Positions 17,062 to 26,551 of a DNA stretch of 64,000 nt are shown in pieces (the stretch's first letter is position 1; every line of letters starts with the position of its first letter). The translations under genes were made by a program, and so were the position numbers. Source of the stretch: Phycisphaerales bacterium. Lineage in GTDB: Bacteria; Planctomycetota; Phycisphaerae; Phycisphaerales; UBA1924. The stretch is taken from positions 1-64,000 of the forward strand of contig JADZER010000030.1 in the NCBI GenBank assembly GCA_020850415.1, in the 5' to 3' direction. The notes under the pieces are model-generated. The model searched no databases and was not told the DNA's origin. It was given only the letters and a program-made list of their open reading frames with translations.

Positions 17062-17933
17062 GCGGACTTCTCCTGCGCCACGGGCGCGTTCAGGGACTGC
17101 TCGATGGACCTGACCTCGGTCCAGACATGGGCGATCTCACGCTCCGCCTCGTGCCGGGTGAGCCCGAGGCTCTCCCGCACATGCGGTGCAAGCGTGTATG
17201 CCATGCCGTCGTGCCCGACCGCGAGCCCGGCCCAGAGGCAGACGGCGTCGGCGGCGTGGACGAGGTCGTTGAGGATGTCGTGGCGCTCCTCGCCGGGGCC
17301 GGGGGGCTCGTGGTGGTGGCGGATCGCGTTGGAGAGGCGCTCGGGGAGGCCCCATTTCTGGGCCATGGCCTGTCCGACATGGGCGTGGTCGAAGCCCAGG
17401 GCGAGGCGCTCGACCTCGACGAACGAGCGGGTGGGGTCCGAGTGCGGCGCGAGGAGCTTGAAGTAGTGGTCGCCGAAGAAGGCGTCGAGGGCGATCTTGC
17501 CGATGTCGCGGAGGAGCCCGGCGACATACGCAAGGTCGGCGTCGGCGGGGGCCGCCTTCTTGGCGATCAGCTCGGCGCCGACGGCGCCGCCGACGCCGCT
17601 GCGCCAGAGGGACCCGCGGGCGAGGCCGAACGCCGACCCGCTGTCGCCGAAGACATCGGTCGCCTTCTGCTCCATGATGACATGGGTGAGGTTCTTGGTG
17701 CCGAGGCGGACGACGCTCTGGCGGAGGTCGAAGACCTTGCCGGCGCTGCCGAAGGCGACGGAGTTGGCGCGTCGGAGCACGGCGGCGGTGAGGACCTCGT
17801 CGCTCTTGATGATCCCGGACAGCTCCTCGGGATCGGTCTTGCCGGTGGCGAGCATGGAGGTCACACGCGCTACGGAGGCGGGCATCGCGGCCATGCGGTC
17901 GCCCGCCTTGATGATGTCGTTCAGGCTGACCAC
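17058..17933 (-). CDS. HDOD-domain protein
   Basis: 291 residues from GTG 17933, chosen because an AGGAGA site precedes it and the protein then begins VSLNDIIKAGDRMAAMP, typical of HDOD proteins; it overlaps the cheD stop by 13 nt. The HDOD fold, related to HD phosphohydrolases but usually lacking the full metal site, is seen in SVARVTSMLATGKTDPEEL, RRANSVAFG, LRQSVVRLGTKNL, LAYVAGLLRDIGKIALD and NAIRHHHEPPG. HDOD proteins often act in signalling linked to motility, chemotaxis or c-di-GMP. Here the setting within a che operon, translationally coupled to CheD and CheY, supports a chemotaxis role. The biochemical activity is unknown. Confidence 0.88.
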   Translation of the reverse strand: MVSLNDIIKAGDRMAAMPASVARVTSMLATGKTDPEELSGIIKSDEVLTAAVLRRANSVAFGSAGKVFDLRQSVVRLGTKNLTHVIMEQKATDVFGDSGSAFGLARGSLWRSGVGGAVGAELIAKKAAPADADLAYVAGLLRDIGKIALDAFFGDHYFKLLAPHSDPTRSFVEVERLALGFDHAHVGQAMAQKWGLPERLSNAIRHHHEPPGPGEERHDILNDLVHAADAVCLWAGLAVGHDGMAYTLAPHVRESLGLTRHEAEREIAHVWTEVRSIEQSLNAPVAQEKSA

Positions 17934-18451
17934 AGCAAGGTCTCCTGTCCCTTGTGCCGGATGGTGACACGACCGTCGGCGATGTTGATCTGCATGGTCC
18001 TGCTGATCGTGCCGCCGGTCTCGTCGGCGGCGAGCAGGATGTTGTTCTTCCAGAAGAGCTGGCGGAGGATGGTGCGGTTCCGGGTGCCGATCTTGAACTG
18101 CCCGCAATCGTTCATGACCTCGGCGCCGCCGGCGGCGCAGACGACGAGGCGGTCCTTGACGGCGCCCAGCTCGTACGCGAGGCGGAAGAGCTGGGGGACG
18201 CCGGTGTCGCCGAACATGGCGGGGTTCGCCCTGGCCTTCTCCTCGTTGTCGCGTCCTGAGGGGAGCATGAAGTGGAGCATGCCCGCGACCCTGGCGACGG
18301 GGTCGTAGACGGTGACACCGATGCAGGAGCCCAGCGCGTGGGTGATGATGTGGGCGTGGGGGTCGCTGGAGACCTGGAGGTCCGCGACGCCGACGGTCAC
18401 GCGTCCGACGATCTCTCGGGCCGGGCTTGATGGGAGTACCGACGCCATCAT
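17921..18451 (-). CDS. cheD: Chemoreceptor glutamine deamidase CheD
   Basis: CheD deamidates receptor glutamines to glutamates and in some bacteria binds CheC or CheX-type phosphatases. The 176 residues include the catalytic triad with the spacing known for Thermotoga CheD: T37, C43 (ALGSCIGV) and H60 (MLHFMLP). The remaining core, FGDTGVPQL, CAAGGAEVMND and IGTRNRTILRQLFWKNNI, is conserved. It starts 7 nt after the cheR stop and runs 13 nt into the HDOD gene. The presence of CheX-like proteins in the operon makes a CheD-CheX feedback loop possible, although CheD usually pairs with CheC; that part is inference. Confidence 0.95.
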   Translation of the reverse strand: MMASVLPSSPAREIVGRVTVGVADLQVSSDPHAHIITHALGSCIGVTVYDPVARVAGMLHFMLPSGRDNEEKARANPAMFGDTGVPQLFRLAYELGAVKDRLVVCAAGGAEVMNDCGQFKIGTRNRTILRQLFWKNNILLAADETGGTISRTMQINIADGRVTIRHKGQETLLWSA

Positions 18452-18458
18452 TCCTCCG

Positions 18459-19283
18459 TTACTTCACATAAGTGGATGGCGCGACCGAGCGGGCGGGCGC
18501 ATCGATGCCGGAGAGTGTTTCCGAGCTGCCGATAGCAAGGATGCCGCCCGGGCGTAGCAACGCGCAGTATCGGTTCACCAGCTTCTCGCGTGTAGCCCTG
18601 TCGAAATAGATCATCACATTCCGGCAGAATATGACATCGAAGGGCCCCTTCATGGGCCAGTCGTCCATGAGGTTGAGGCGGGCGACGGAGACCATGGAGC
18701 GGATCTGCTCGGTGACGCGCACCATGCCGGCCTGGCCGCCGGAGCCGCGCTTGAAGTACTTCTCGACCAGGGCCGGGTCGAGACCGCTGACCATCGCCTC
18801 GGGGTAGACGCCGGTCTTCGCGTTGGCGACGGCGCTGTTGGAGAGGTCGGTGGCGAGGATCTTGAGGTCCCACTTGTCGATATCGGGCAGCGACTCGCGG
18901 GCGTGGATCGCCATGGAGAAGGGCTCGCAGCCGGTCGAGCAGCCCGCCGACCAGAAGCGGATGCGCCTGCCGGGCAGGGCGATCGTGCCCCGGGCGAGCG
19001 GCGTGTAGAACTCCCGCTCGAGGTAGTCGAAGTGCTGGCGCTCCCGGAAGAAGCTGGTCACATTGGTGGACAGGATGTCGAAGAAGACAAGCCTGTCCTC
19101 GTCGTCGGCGTGCTGGGTGAGGTGATCGAGGTACTCCTCCGCCGAGCTGTACGGCGAGCGCGTCAGGAACTTGGCCAGCCGGTTGCAGACCAGGTCCATC
19201 TTGCGCTCGGAGAGGTTGAGCCCCCAGTACTCCTTGGCGATCGAGGAGATCAGCTGGAACTGCTTGGGGGTGATGGACTGCAT
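18459..19283 (-). CDS. cheR: Chemotaxis protein methyltransferase CheR
   Basis: CheR methylates receptor glutamates with S-adenosylmethionine and opposes CheB. 274 residues: an N-terminal helical domain (FQLISSIAKEYWGLNLSERK, CNRLAKFL, TSFFRE) and a Rossmann domain with the SAM-binding motif RIRFWSAGCSTGCEPFSMA, ATDLSNSAVANAKTGVY, and the C-terminal FDVIFCRNVMIYFD. Everything expected for an active enzyme is present. No TPR or receptor-tethering extension is seen beyond the usual beta subdomain. It follows the chemoreceptor gene by 86 nt, an interval that holds a strong hairpin. Confidence 0.96.
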   Translation of the reverse strand: MQSITPKQFQLISSIAKEYWGLNLSERKMDLVCNRLAKFLTRSPYSSAEEYLDHLTQHADDEDRLVFFDILSTNVTSFFRERQHFDYLEREFYTPLARGTIALPGRRIRFWSAGCSTGCEPFSMAIHARESLPDIDKWDLKILATDLSNSAVANAKTGVYPEAMVSGLDPALVEKYFKRGSGGQAGMVRVTEQIRSMVSVARLNLMDDWPMKGPFDVIFCRNVMIYFDRATREKLVNRYCALLRPGGILAIGSSETLSGIDAPARSVAPSTYVK

Positions 19284-19324
19284 CGTCGTCGCTCCGGCGG
19301 GCCCGCGCCCGCGCCGTTGGGAAG

Positions 19325-19354
19325 GCCCGGCCGGCCCGTCGGGGCCGGCCGGGC
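19325..19354 (-). terminator. Perfect 13-bp GC hairpin between the chemoreceptor gene and cheR
   Basis: Arms 19325-19337 and 19342-19354 pair perfectly (GCCCGGCCGGCCC) around a 4-nt loop, 15 nt after the chemoreceptor stop. No T run follows on the minus strand, so it may be a partial terminator or an mRNA-stabilising structure that sets the ratio of receptor and CheA to the downstream enzymes. Confidence 0.55.
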
Positions 19355-19369
19355 GGGTATCACGACCGG

Positions 19370-22300
19370 TCAGAACGACTCGAACGAGTCGTCGTCGAAC
19401 GGGATCGCCTCGGACGCCGGCCCCACGGGCTGGCGCGACAGGTTCAGCTTCTTCGACGGCTGCACCGGCCCGCCCCGGCCCGCCCCGCCCTTCCGGGCAG
19501 GGCTCGCCGCCCGGGGCCTCGCCGGCGCGCCGCCCTGGCCGATATTGAACCGGCTCACGATGTCACGCAGCGACGCGACCTGCGCCGCCGTCTCTTCCGC
19601 GGTCGCGGCCAGCTCCTCGCTGTTCGCGGCGTTCTGCTGCGTCACCGTGTCGAGCTCCGACACGCCCTTGTTGATCTGGGTGACGCCGTCGGACTGCTCC
19701 TGGCTCGCGTTGGCGACCTCCGCGAGCAGGGAGTTGACCTTCTTGGTGCTCTCGACGATCTCGCCCAACGCCTCGGACACCCGGGACGCGATCGACGCCC
19801 CGTTCTCCGCACGCTTGGACGACTCCTCGATCATCGCCGAGGTGTTCTTGGCCGCCTCCGCGGACCGCTGCGCGAGGTTCCGGACTTCCTCGGCGACGAC
19901 CGCGAAGCCCTTGCCGGCCTCCCCGGCGCGGGCCGCCTCCACCGCCGCGTTGAGCGCGAGGAGGTTGGTCTGGAACGCGATCTCGTCGATCACCTTGATG
20001 ATCTTGGAGATCTCCCCGGACGACTTCATGATCTCGTCCATGGCCTGGTTCATCGCCGCCATCTCGCTGGTGCCGCGGTCGGCCGACGACTGGCTCTCCT
20101 CCGAGAGCGACGCCGCCTGCTTGCAGTTGTCCGCGTTCTGCTTGGTCATGCTCGACATCTCTTCGAGCGAGGCGCTGATCTCCTCGAGGTTCGCCGCCTG
20201 CTGCGACGCGGCGCCGGAGAGCGACTGGCTGGCGCTCGAGATCTGCTGCGCGCCCTGGTCGATCTGTTCGGTCCCGCCGTTCACCTCGGTCAACGCCTCG
20301 CGGATGCTCTCGATCATCTTGCCGAGCCCCGCCGCCAGACGCCCGATCGCGTCCTCCCCGCTGAACGGCGGCTGGACCGTCAGGTTGCCCTGCCCGGCCG
20401 TCTCCGCCATCGTCAGCAGCTGGTCCACCTTCTCCTGCAGCTCCACGGCCTGGCGACGCTCACGCTCCTGCGCCTCGGCGGTCTCACGCTCCATGCGCTT
20501 CTGCTCCGAGATGACCGTCCAGCTCGCCATGCACCCGATGAAGTCGCCCGCCTTGTTGTACACGCCGTTGGCCTGCAGGCGAACATCCTCGCCACCGATC
20601 TTGAACTCGCCCTCGTACGGCAGGTGCTTGCGGGGGTCGCCCAGGAGCTTGCGCTGGTGGGCCGGGTTCTGGTGGAACACATCGATGCAGGTCCCGAGCA
20701 TCTGATCGGCACGGACCGGCAGGTTGTGCTCGATCGTCTTCAGCGTCTTGTACGCCGTCTCGTTCAGGTAGGTCAGCTCCAGGTCCGCGTTGCAGAGCAT
20801 GACATTCAGCGGCAGCTGGCGCATCATCTCGTTGACCTTCTCCGCCTCCGCCTGGTTCGAGAGCGACTCACGCTTCGACGCCGTGATGTCCGCCGCGATC
20901 TTCACCACCTTGTACACCTTGCCGGTCTCGTCAACGATCGGGTTGTACGACGCCTGGATCCACAGCTCCGACCCGTCGCTCTTGATGCGGCGGAACTCCC
21001 CCGCCTCGAACCGGCCCGACCGGAGCTTGTCCCAGAACTGGCGGTACGCCGCGGTCTGTCGGTGCTCGGCGTCGACGAAGAGGCTGTGGTGCTTGCCCTT
21101 GATCGACTCCAGCGTGTACCCCATCGCCGTGCAGAAGTTCTCGTTCGCCGTCACGATGGTCCCGTCCGGCGAGAACTCGATCACGGCCTGCGACGCGCTG
21201 ATGCCGTTCATCTGGTTCGTCATGTCGGAGACCGCCTCGTTCGACTTCTCGAGCTTGCCCAGAAACTCGTTGAAGGAACGGGCCACATGCCCGAGCTCGT
21301 CGGCGCGGTCGCTCGGCAGACGGTAGCCTACCTCCTTGGTCCCGCTGAGCGCGTCGCGCATGGCGGTGACGAAGCTGCGGATCGAGCCCGAGAAGTACCA
21401 TCCGAACCCGAGTGCGGCGAGGATCGCGGCGCCCACGATGGCCGCGCTGGCCACGAGGATCGACGACCGCAGCGCCATGACGGGCTCGAGCACCTCCGCC
21501 TCGTTCATCTCGATGATCAGCGACCAATGGAGGCCCTCGACCTCCACGGGCCCGTAGGCGGCGAGCACGGGCTCGCCGTTCATGCCTGTCTGCATCATCG
21601 TGCCGGCTTCGTGTCCGGCGGCGAGGCCGGCGGCCTCCGTGTCGGCCTTGGCCACCAGGATGGTGCTCTTCTCCGAGAATCGCGCGTCGGTCCGGAGCAG
21701 GCGGTCGTCCCCGACGAGGTAGGCCTGCCCGGTCTCGCCGAGGCCGGCGAGCGCGCCGACAACCTCGTTGATGCGCCCGACGGGCAGCTGGAAGAGAGCG
21801 ACGCCGACTCTCTCGCCGTCGAGGAAGACCGGGGCCCCGGTGAAGGCCGCGGGGGCCCCGTAGCTCGGCGCGTACGCCTGGAAGTCCTCGATGGTCACCT
21901 GGCCCACGGGCGCGTTCATCGCCGTGCGGTAGGCCCGGGCGAGGTTGGAGTCGCGGTTGGGGCCGTCGAGCAGGTTGGTGGCGAAGTCGGTCTCCTTGAA
22001 GACCGAGTACACGATGTTGCCCTGGAGGTCCACCAGGAAGATGTCGTAGTAGCCGAACTCCTCGAGGTACTCGCGGATGACGGGGTGGTTGGCGGCGTGG
22101 GCGGTGTTGTACTCGCTCTCACCGGCGGCCGCGTCGAGGCGGTGCTTGGACCCGACGGGGTTGGGGTTGTCGACGATGTACGACCTCTGCAGCAGGAGCC
22201 CCGACGCGGAGCCGGGCATGTACGCGTCGGCGCCGGTCCAGGCCAGGCCGTTGTCCTCGGCCCGCGAGCGGAACTCGGTGTCGTAGTAGCCGCGCACCAC

Positions 22301-22627
22301 CTGCTTGCTCGGCGTCAGGTCCGACTCCTGGGTCTCGCCGACGGCGCGGAAGGCCGCGGCGAACTCCGCCGTCGCCTCGCCGATCATGCGGTCCGAGGCG
22401 AATGTCTTGATCTGGTCGTGCACGAAGCCCATGAACTGGGAGATGTGCGCGGTGCGGGCCTCGCGGATCGAGGTGAGCGCCGTCTCCTTCTCCGCGAGCA
22501 GCGCCTTGGCGCTGCTCCTGGTGCTGATGGTTCCGAGCGTCGCGACCGAGGCGGCGCCCACGACGACCGTCAGCGCGACGACCTTCACCGACAGACTCGA
22601 GACTGCCTTCTTTGCCCTGCTGAACAT
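19370..22627 (-). CDS. Large methyl-accepting chemotaxis protein (Cache, HAMP, two PAS, MA domains)
   Basis: 1085 residues. Domains in order: TM helix at about 13-33; a long periplasmic double-Cache-like sensor to about 385 ([55 protein letters not shown]); second [26 protein letters not shown]; a PAS domain ([20 protein letters not shown]) and PAC; a second PAS ([17 protein letters not shown]); then the signalling domain with the invariant hairpin tip around 880-915 ([19 protein letters not shown]). The tail after about 1035 is Pro/Arg rich and ends [10 protein letters not shown], which may be a tether for CheR or CheB. This is the only receptor in the window and lies between cheW and cheR, so it is probably the main partner of this pathway. 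Confidence 0.95.
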   Translation of the reverse strand: MFSRAKKAVSSLSVKVVALTVVVGAASVATLGTISTRSSAKALLAEKETALTSIREARTAHISQFMGFVHDQIKTFASDRMIGEATAEFAAAFRAVGETQESDLTPSKQVVRGYYDTEFRSRAEDNGLAWTGADAYMPGSASGLLLQRSYIVDNPNPVGSKHRLDAAAGESEYNTAHAANHPVIREYLEEFGYYDIFLVDLQGNIVYSVFKETDFATNLLDGPNRDSNLARAYRTAMNAPVGQVTIEDFQAYAPSYGAPAAFTGAPVFLDGERVGVALFQLPVGRINEVVGALAGLGETGQAYLVGDDRLLRTDARFSEKSTILVAKADTEAAGLAAGHEAGTMMQTGMNGEPVLAAYGPVEVEGLHWSLIIEMNEAEVLEPVMALRSSILVASAAIVGAAILAALGFGWYFSGSIRSFVTAMRDALSGTKEVGYRLPSDRADELGHVARSFNEFLGKLEKSNEAVSDMTNQMNGISASQAVIEFSPDGTIVTANENFCTAMGYTLESIKGKHHSLFVDAEHRQTAAYRQFWDKLRSGRFEAGEFRRIKSDGSELWIQASYNPIVDETGKVYKVVKIAADITASKRESLSNQAEAEKVNEMMRQLPLNVMLCNADLELTYLNETAYKTLKTIEHNLPVRADQMLGTCIDVFHQNPAHQRKLLGDPRKHLPYEGEFKIGGEDVRLQANGVYNKAGDFIGCMASWTVISEQKRMERETAEAQERERRQAVELQEKVDQLLTMAETAGQGNLTVQPPFSGEDAIGRLAAGLGKMIESIREALTEVNGGTEQIDQGAQQISSASQSLSGAASQQAANLEEISASLEEMSSMTKQNADNCKQAASLSEESQSSADRGTSEMAAMNQAMDEIMKSSGEISKIIKVIDEIAFQTNLLALNAAVEAARAGEAGKGFAVVAEEVRNLAQRSAEAAKNTSAMIEESSKRAENGASIASRVSEALGEIVESTKKVNSLLAEVANASQEQSDGVTQINKGVSELDTVTQQNAANSEELAATAEETAAQVASLRDIVSRFNIGQGGAPARPRAASPARKGGAGRGGPVQPSKKLNLSRQPVGPASEAIPFDDDSFESF

Positions 22628-22716
22628 TGCTTTCCTCCGACCCGTGAGGTCCTGGTGGGTGTTCTGTGTGATTCCCGCTCATGCCGCGATTGTCCGCCTC
22701 GCGTCGGCGTATCCGT

Positions 22717-23004
22717 CTACAGCTTCGTCGTCGTCCGTTGCGCTCGCCCCGGCGCCCGGTGCTCGGCGCGGTCGGTGGGAGCCCCCCGGGTGTGCACGGT
22801 GGGGCGCCCGGGGTCTGTGCCCATGGACCCGGGGCGCTGACCCGCGGGGCTCGGGCCGGCCGAGGCCGCGGGGGTTTGGGCTCCCGTCGGGACCGCCTGG
22901 GCCCGGCCGGGCCCTCTGGCCTGGGTCCGGGCTGCGCCCATGCCGGCGGTCGCGACCGTTGCGCGTACCCCGGGAAGGTGCTTTGTGCCGACACTGGGCT
23001 TCAT
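22717..23004 (-). CDS. Possible small Ala/Pro/Gly-rich protein
   Basis: This 95-codon ORF lies between cheW and the receptor gene. Its ATG at 23004 is preceded by a perfect GGAGGT ribosome binding site with 6-nt spacing, which is the main argument for translation. The product (starting MKPSVGTKHLPGVRATVATA) is rich in Ala, Pro, Gly, Arg and Thr, has no recognisable domain, and carries no signal peptide or membrane helix. It could be a disordered linker-like protein, a leader peptide, or chance in a GC-rich spacer. Codon bias alone cannot separate these. The whole interval 22628-23081 contains nothing else I can identify. Confidence 0.35.
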   Translation of the reverse strand: MKPSVGTKHLPGVRATVATAGMGAARTQARGPGRAQAVPTGAQTPAASAGPSPAGQRPGSMGTDPGRPTVHTRGAPTDRAEHRAPGRAQRTTTKL

Positions 23005-23081
23005 CGCTTGACCTCCGCACACGCCGTGTGCGACCGCTGCTTCTTCGTCCGGCACACCGCCCCGGTGCGCCGCTCCTTGTG

Positions 23082-23651
23082 CTACGCCGCGCTCGCGGCG
23101 CCCTGGGCCTGCGCGACACCTTGCCCGACGGGCTGGAGGGGACCGCCGGCGCTCTCCGCGCGGGCGGCTTCCGCCATGGCGCCGATGTCCTTGTGTGTCA
23201 TGACCCTGTCGATCTCGAGGAGCACGAGCACATGCTCCTTGACCTTGCCCATCCCGAGGATGTAGCTGGTGTTCAGGTTGCCGCCGAACCGCGGCGCCGG
23301 CTCGATGCTGTCCGGGGGGATGTCCATCACCTCGCTGACGGAGTCGACGATGACGCCCATGTGGAAGCACTCGTCGCCGCCGTCGGAGACCTCGACGACG
23401 ATGATGCAGGTCTCCTCGGTGTACTCCATGGGCGGCAGGCCGAGCTTGGCCCGCAGCTCGATGACCGGGATGATCTTGCCGCGGAGGTTGATGACGCCCT
23501 TGACATAGTCGGGGGTCTGGGGCAGCGGGGTGACATCGATGACGCCGATGATCTCCCGGACGCGGAGGATCTCGACGCCGAACTCCTCCCTGCCGATGCG
23601 GAAGGAGAGGAACTTGTTCTCGTTGCCGTCGCCGGTGGTTGTGGTGCTCAT
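23082..23651 (-). CDS. cheW: Chemotaxis adaptor CheW
   Basis: 189 residues. CheW links CheA to receptors in signalling arrays. The two SH3-like subdomains are visible: FLSFRIGREEFGVEILRVRE, VTPLPQTPDYVKGVINLRGK and IIPVIELRAKLGL, then GVIVDSVSEVMDIPP and LGMGKVKEHVLVLLEIDRVM. The NLRGK segment is the classical CheA/receptor contact. The C-terminal 30 residues form an Ala/Gln/Gly-rich tail with no known function. It follows cheA by 44 nt on the same strand, in an operon order cheA-cheW-receptor-cheR-cheD that fits one full pathway. Confidence 0.96.
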   Translation of the reverse strand: MSTTTTGDGNENKFLSFRIGREEFGVEILRVREIIGVIDVTPLPQTPDYVKGVINLRGKIIPVIELRAKLGLPPMEYTEETCIIVVEVSDGGDECFHMGVIVDSVSEVMDIPPDSIEPAPRFGGNLNTSYILGMGKVKEHVLVLLEIDRVMTHKDIGAMAEAARAESAGGPLQPVGQGVAQAQGAASAA

Positions 23652-23695
23652 GTGTGCTCTCTGCGTGCTTGGCTTGCGTGGTTATGTTCACGCCG

Positions 23696-26551
23696 TTAGG
23701 CGGCCTTGGTCGCCTCCTGGATCAGCCCGCCGATGTCGAGGATCAGGGCGACGCGCCCGTCGCCGAGTATGGCCCCGCCGGAGACGCCGCGGATCGGCGC
23801 CAGGCCGTGGCCGAGGGTCTTGATGACCACCTGCTGCTGGCCGACGATCTCGTCGACCAGCAGGCAGAATCTCGCGTTGTGCGCCTCGAGCACGACGAGC
23901 AGGCCGTCCTGGATGCTGTCGGCGCCGTCGCGGAGCCCGAAGATGGACTTGGCGCGGTGCACCGGGAGGAGGTTGCCGCGGACCTTGACCATCTCGCCGC
24001 GTCCGACGACGGTGTGGATGTCTCGGGGCTGGGGCCTGAAGCTCTGCTCGATGGCGAGGGTGGGGATGACATAGCGCTGCGAGCCGACCCGCACGACCAT
24101 GCCGTCGATGATCGCCATGGTCAGCGGCAGGCGCATCTTGAAGGTCGATCCCTCGCCCGGCTTGGAGGAGATCTCGACCTTGCCGCGGAGGGCCTCGATG
24201 TTGCGCCGGACGACATCCATGCCCACGCCACGCCCGGAGATGTCGGTGACCTTGTCGGCGGTGGAGAAGCCCGGGGCGAAGATGAGGTTGTAGATGTCCT
24301 GGTCCTGGACCTCGGCGGGGTCGCGGTCGGCGGGGATGAGCCCCTTGGCCACCGCCTTCTCGATGATCTTGTCCCGCCTGAGGCCCTTCCCGTCGTCGGT
24401 GACCTCGACGACGATGGACCCGCCCTGGTGGTACGCGCGGAGGTAGAGGTTGCCCTCCGGCGTCTTGCCGGCGTGGACGCGTTCGGCCGCGGGCTCGATC
24501 CCGTGGTCGCACGCGTTGCGGATCATGTGCACCAGCGGGTCGGCGATCTCCTCGACCACATTCCGGTCCAGCTCGACATCCTCGCCCTCGACATGGAAGC
24601 GGATGTTCTTGCCCGCCTTGGCGGAGACATCCCGCACGAGGCGGGCCATCTTCTGGAAGGTCGACCGCAGCGTCACCAGGCGCAGCGACATCGCCACCTC
24701 CTGGAGGTCGCGGATGATCTTGGACACATGCCCGAGCGTGCGCTGCGTGTGCTGCTGCTTGATGCCCTGGATGGCGTCGTCCTGGTAGACCATCTGGTAG
24801 CCGATGACCAGCTCGCCGACCATGTCCACCAGCGCGTCCATGCGGGTGGTGTTGACCTTCACGGTCTGCTCGATCTTCGCCGCAGACTTGGCCGGCGCCC
24901 GGGCGGGCTTGGCCTCGGCGGTCGATCGGGCGGGCGGTGCCGGTGCGCCGGGCTCGGGCGCCTCGGCCTCGTCGGTGTCGTCGGCGTCGAGCGCGGGGGC
25001 GCCCGGTGGCGGGCCGACCGGGGCCTGGGCTGACGGGGCCTGGGCAGACGGGGCCTGGGCAGACGGGGCCGGGGCCGACGGGGCCTGGGCCGACGGGGCG
25101 GGGGCCGACGGGGCGGGGGCAGACGGGGCGGGGGCAGACGGGGCGGGGGCCGGCGCGGGCTTGGTGTGCCCGACCCCCTGCGGCGCCGGGGCTTGCCCGG
25201 TCTTGCAGGCGTAGTCCAGCTGGTGCATCAGCGCCTCGTAGAGGCTCCGCATGGGGGGCGTGCCGCCCTGGAGCGCGCCGATGAGCTGGCCGAGCACATC
25301 GCAGCTCCGCAGGAACAGGTCGAGGTGCCCGGGGGTCAGGCCGAGCTTCCCGCTCCTGGCCTGGTCGAGCAGCGTCTCGGCGACATGCGTGAGGCGCACC
25401 ATGGGTGTGAGGTGCATGAAGCCGGACACGCCCTTGATCGTGTGGAACGCGCGGAACACCGTGTTGATCAGCTCGAGGTTGGCGAGGTCGGCCTCGAGAT
25501 CGAGCAAGGACTGCTCGGCGTTGGCGATGTGCTCCCTCGCCTCGCACACGAACTCGGCGCAGGTCTCGTCGATGACCGCCTCGGGCGGGAACTCGACGGG
25601 GCCGTCGGCGCCCTCGAAGACCGGCGTCGCGGGCGGGGCGGCCTGGGTCGCGGGCGTGGGCTGGTCCTGCCCGGCGGGCCGGTCGGCCCTCGCCGGCGGC
25701 GCGGCGCCCGCGCCCTCGGCGGGTCGGTCGGCGCCCGGGGCGCCGCCCTGCCGCTCGCCGATCGGCGCCGCGGGCGACGGGGTCGGCGCGGTCGGCGCCG
25801 CCGCGGGCGATCCTCCGGCCGGGGCTTCCTGATCGTACCGACGGATCGACGCCCTGATGCTCTCGTGGAGGTCGGCGTGGGCCGGGAGGGGCGCTGTCGG
25901 GTCCGCGCTGAGGACGGCGATGCACGCTCGGACCCAGTCGATGATCGCGAGCACCGGCTCGGCGGGGAACTTCCCGCCGTGCTCCTTGGCCAGGTCGATG
26001 AGCGTCTCGCAGTCGTGGCACACCGCCTGGATCGTCCCGAGCGAGAGGATCCCCGCCTCGCCCTTGATCGTGTGGATGATGCGCCGGGACTCGGCCTCCT
26101 GCCCCGTGTCCTCCTCGCCGGCGTCGATCGAGACCGCCGCCGACTCCAGCTCGTTGAGCGCCGAGGAGCACGAGGAAACCCACGCGCTGAGCAACTCCAT
26201 ATCGATGTCGGCGGCCTGCGGGGCGGAGCGCCCGCCGAGGAAGGACGGGGGCTGCACCGAGGCGGGATCGCTTCCCGCGGCGGCGGCGTCGGCGACCTCC
26301 TGTGCGTACTCGATGGCCTGCCTGATCTGGGCGAGCGTGGCGTCGGCGTCCTCGGCGGAGCGGAGCACGATCGACTCGACCGCGTCGGCGGCGTGGCGGC
26401 AGGCCGAGGCGAGGGTCAGATGTTCGGGCCCCTCGATCGACGCGGCCAGATCCGTCAGCTCGTCCTGCAGGCGCACGAGCGCCGGCAGGTCGGTGGTGTC
26501 GAGGCACACGACCGCCCGGGCAAGATCCTCGACTCGGATGCTCAGTGACAC
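23696..26551 (-). CDS. cheA: Chemotaxis histidine kinase CheA with two HPt domains
   Basis: 951 residues, longer than the usual 650-750. An N-terminal helical segment (1-90) resembles an HPt but has no matching His. HPt-1 has H160 in RRIIHTIKGEAGI; HPt-2 has H370 in FRAFHTIKGVSGF. A linker at about 468-511 consists of APSAP/APSAQ pentapeptides. The dimerisation helices start at about 560 (KVNTTRMDALVDMVGELVI). The kinase domain has the N box HMIRNACDHGIE (675-686), DDGKGL and GRGVGMD, and a CheW-like regulatory domain covers about 810-945. Both HPt histidines look phosphorylatable, so the protein could feed more than one response regulator. It heads the minus-strand chemotaxis operon; a divergent cheX/cheY/fapA set begins 299 nt away. 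Confidence 0.96.
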   Translation of the reverse strand: MSLSIRVEDLARAVVCLDTTDLPALVRLQDELTDLAASIEGPEHLTLASACRHAADAVESIVLRSAEDADATLAQIRQAIEYAQEVADAAAAGSDPASVQPPSFLGGRSAPQAADIDMELLSAWVSSCSSALNELESAAVSIDAGEEDTGQEAESRRIIHTIKGEAGILSLGTIQAVCHDCETLIDLAKEHGGKFPAEPVLAIIDWVRACIAVLSADPTAPLPAHADLHESIRASIRRYDQEAPAGGSPAAAPTAPTPSPAAPIGERQGGAPGADRPAEGAGAAPPARADRPAGQDQPTPATQAAPPATPVFEGADGPVEFPPEAVIDETCAEFVCEAREHIANAEQSLLDLEADLANLELINTVFRAFHTIKGVSGFMHLTPMVRLTHVAETLLDQARSGKLGLTPGHLDLFLRSCDVLGQLIGALQGGTPPMRSLYEALMHQLDYACKTGQAPAPQGVGHTKPAPAPAPSAPAPSAPAPSAPAPSAQAPSAPAPSAQAPSAQAPSAQAPVGPPPGAPALDADDTDEAEAPEPGAPAPPARSTAEAKPARAPAKSAAKIEQTVKVNTTRMDALVDMVGELVIGYQMVYQDDAIQGIKQQHTQRTLGHVSKIIRDLQEVAMSLRLVTLRSTFQKMARLVRDVSAKAGKNIRFHVEGEDVELDRNVVEEIADPLVHMIRNACDHGIEPAAERVHAGKTPEGNLYLRAYHQGGSIVVEVTDDGKGLRRDKIIEKAVAKGLIPADRDPAEVQDQDIYNLIFAPGFSTADKVTDISGRGVGMDVVRRNIEALRGKVEISSKPGEGSTFKMRLPLTMAIIDGMVVRVGSQRYVIPTLAIEQSFRPQPRDIHTVVGRGEMVKVRGNLLPVHRAKSIFGLRDGADSIQDGLLVVLEAHNARFCLLVDEIVGQQQVVIKTLGHGLAPIRGVSGGAILGDGRVALILDIGGLIQEATKAA
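25018..25150 (-). repeat. 15-bp tandem repeat in cheA
   Basis: About nine copies of a 15-nt unit (on the plus strand gacggggcctgggca or gacggggcgggggcc). Each copy encodes the pentapeptide APSAP or APSAQ of the CheA linker. A unit divisible by three lets copy number vary without breaking the frame, so linker length could differ between strains. Confidence 0.9.

Noticed and set aside
20624-22840. Long plus-strand frame opposite the chemoreceptor gene
   Set aside because: Composition and frame mark it as a shadow of the receptor gene; the minus-strand protein has unmistakable domains.
25018-25150. Tandem repeats in cheA as a CRISPR or mobile element
   Set aside because: They are in-frame pentapeptide codon repeats with no spacers.
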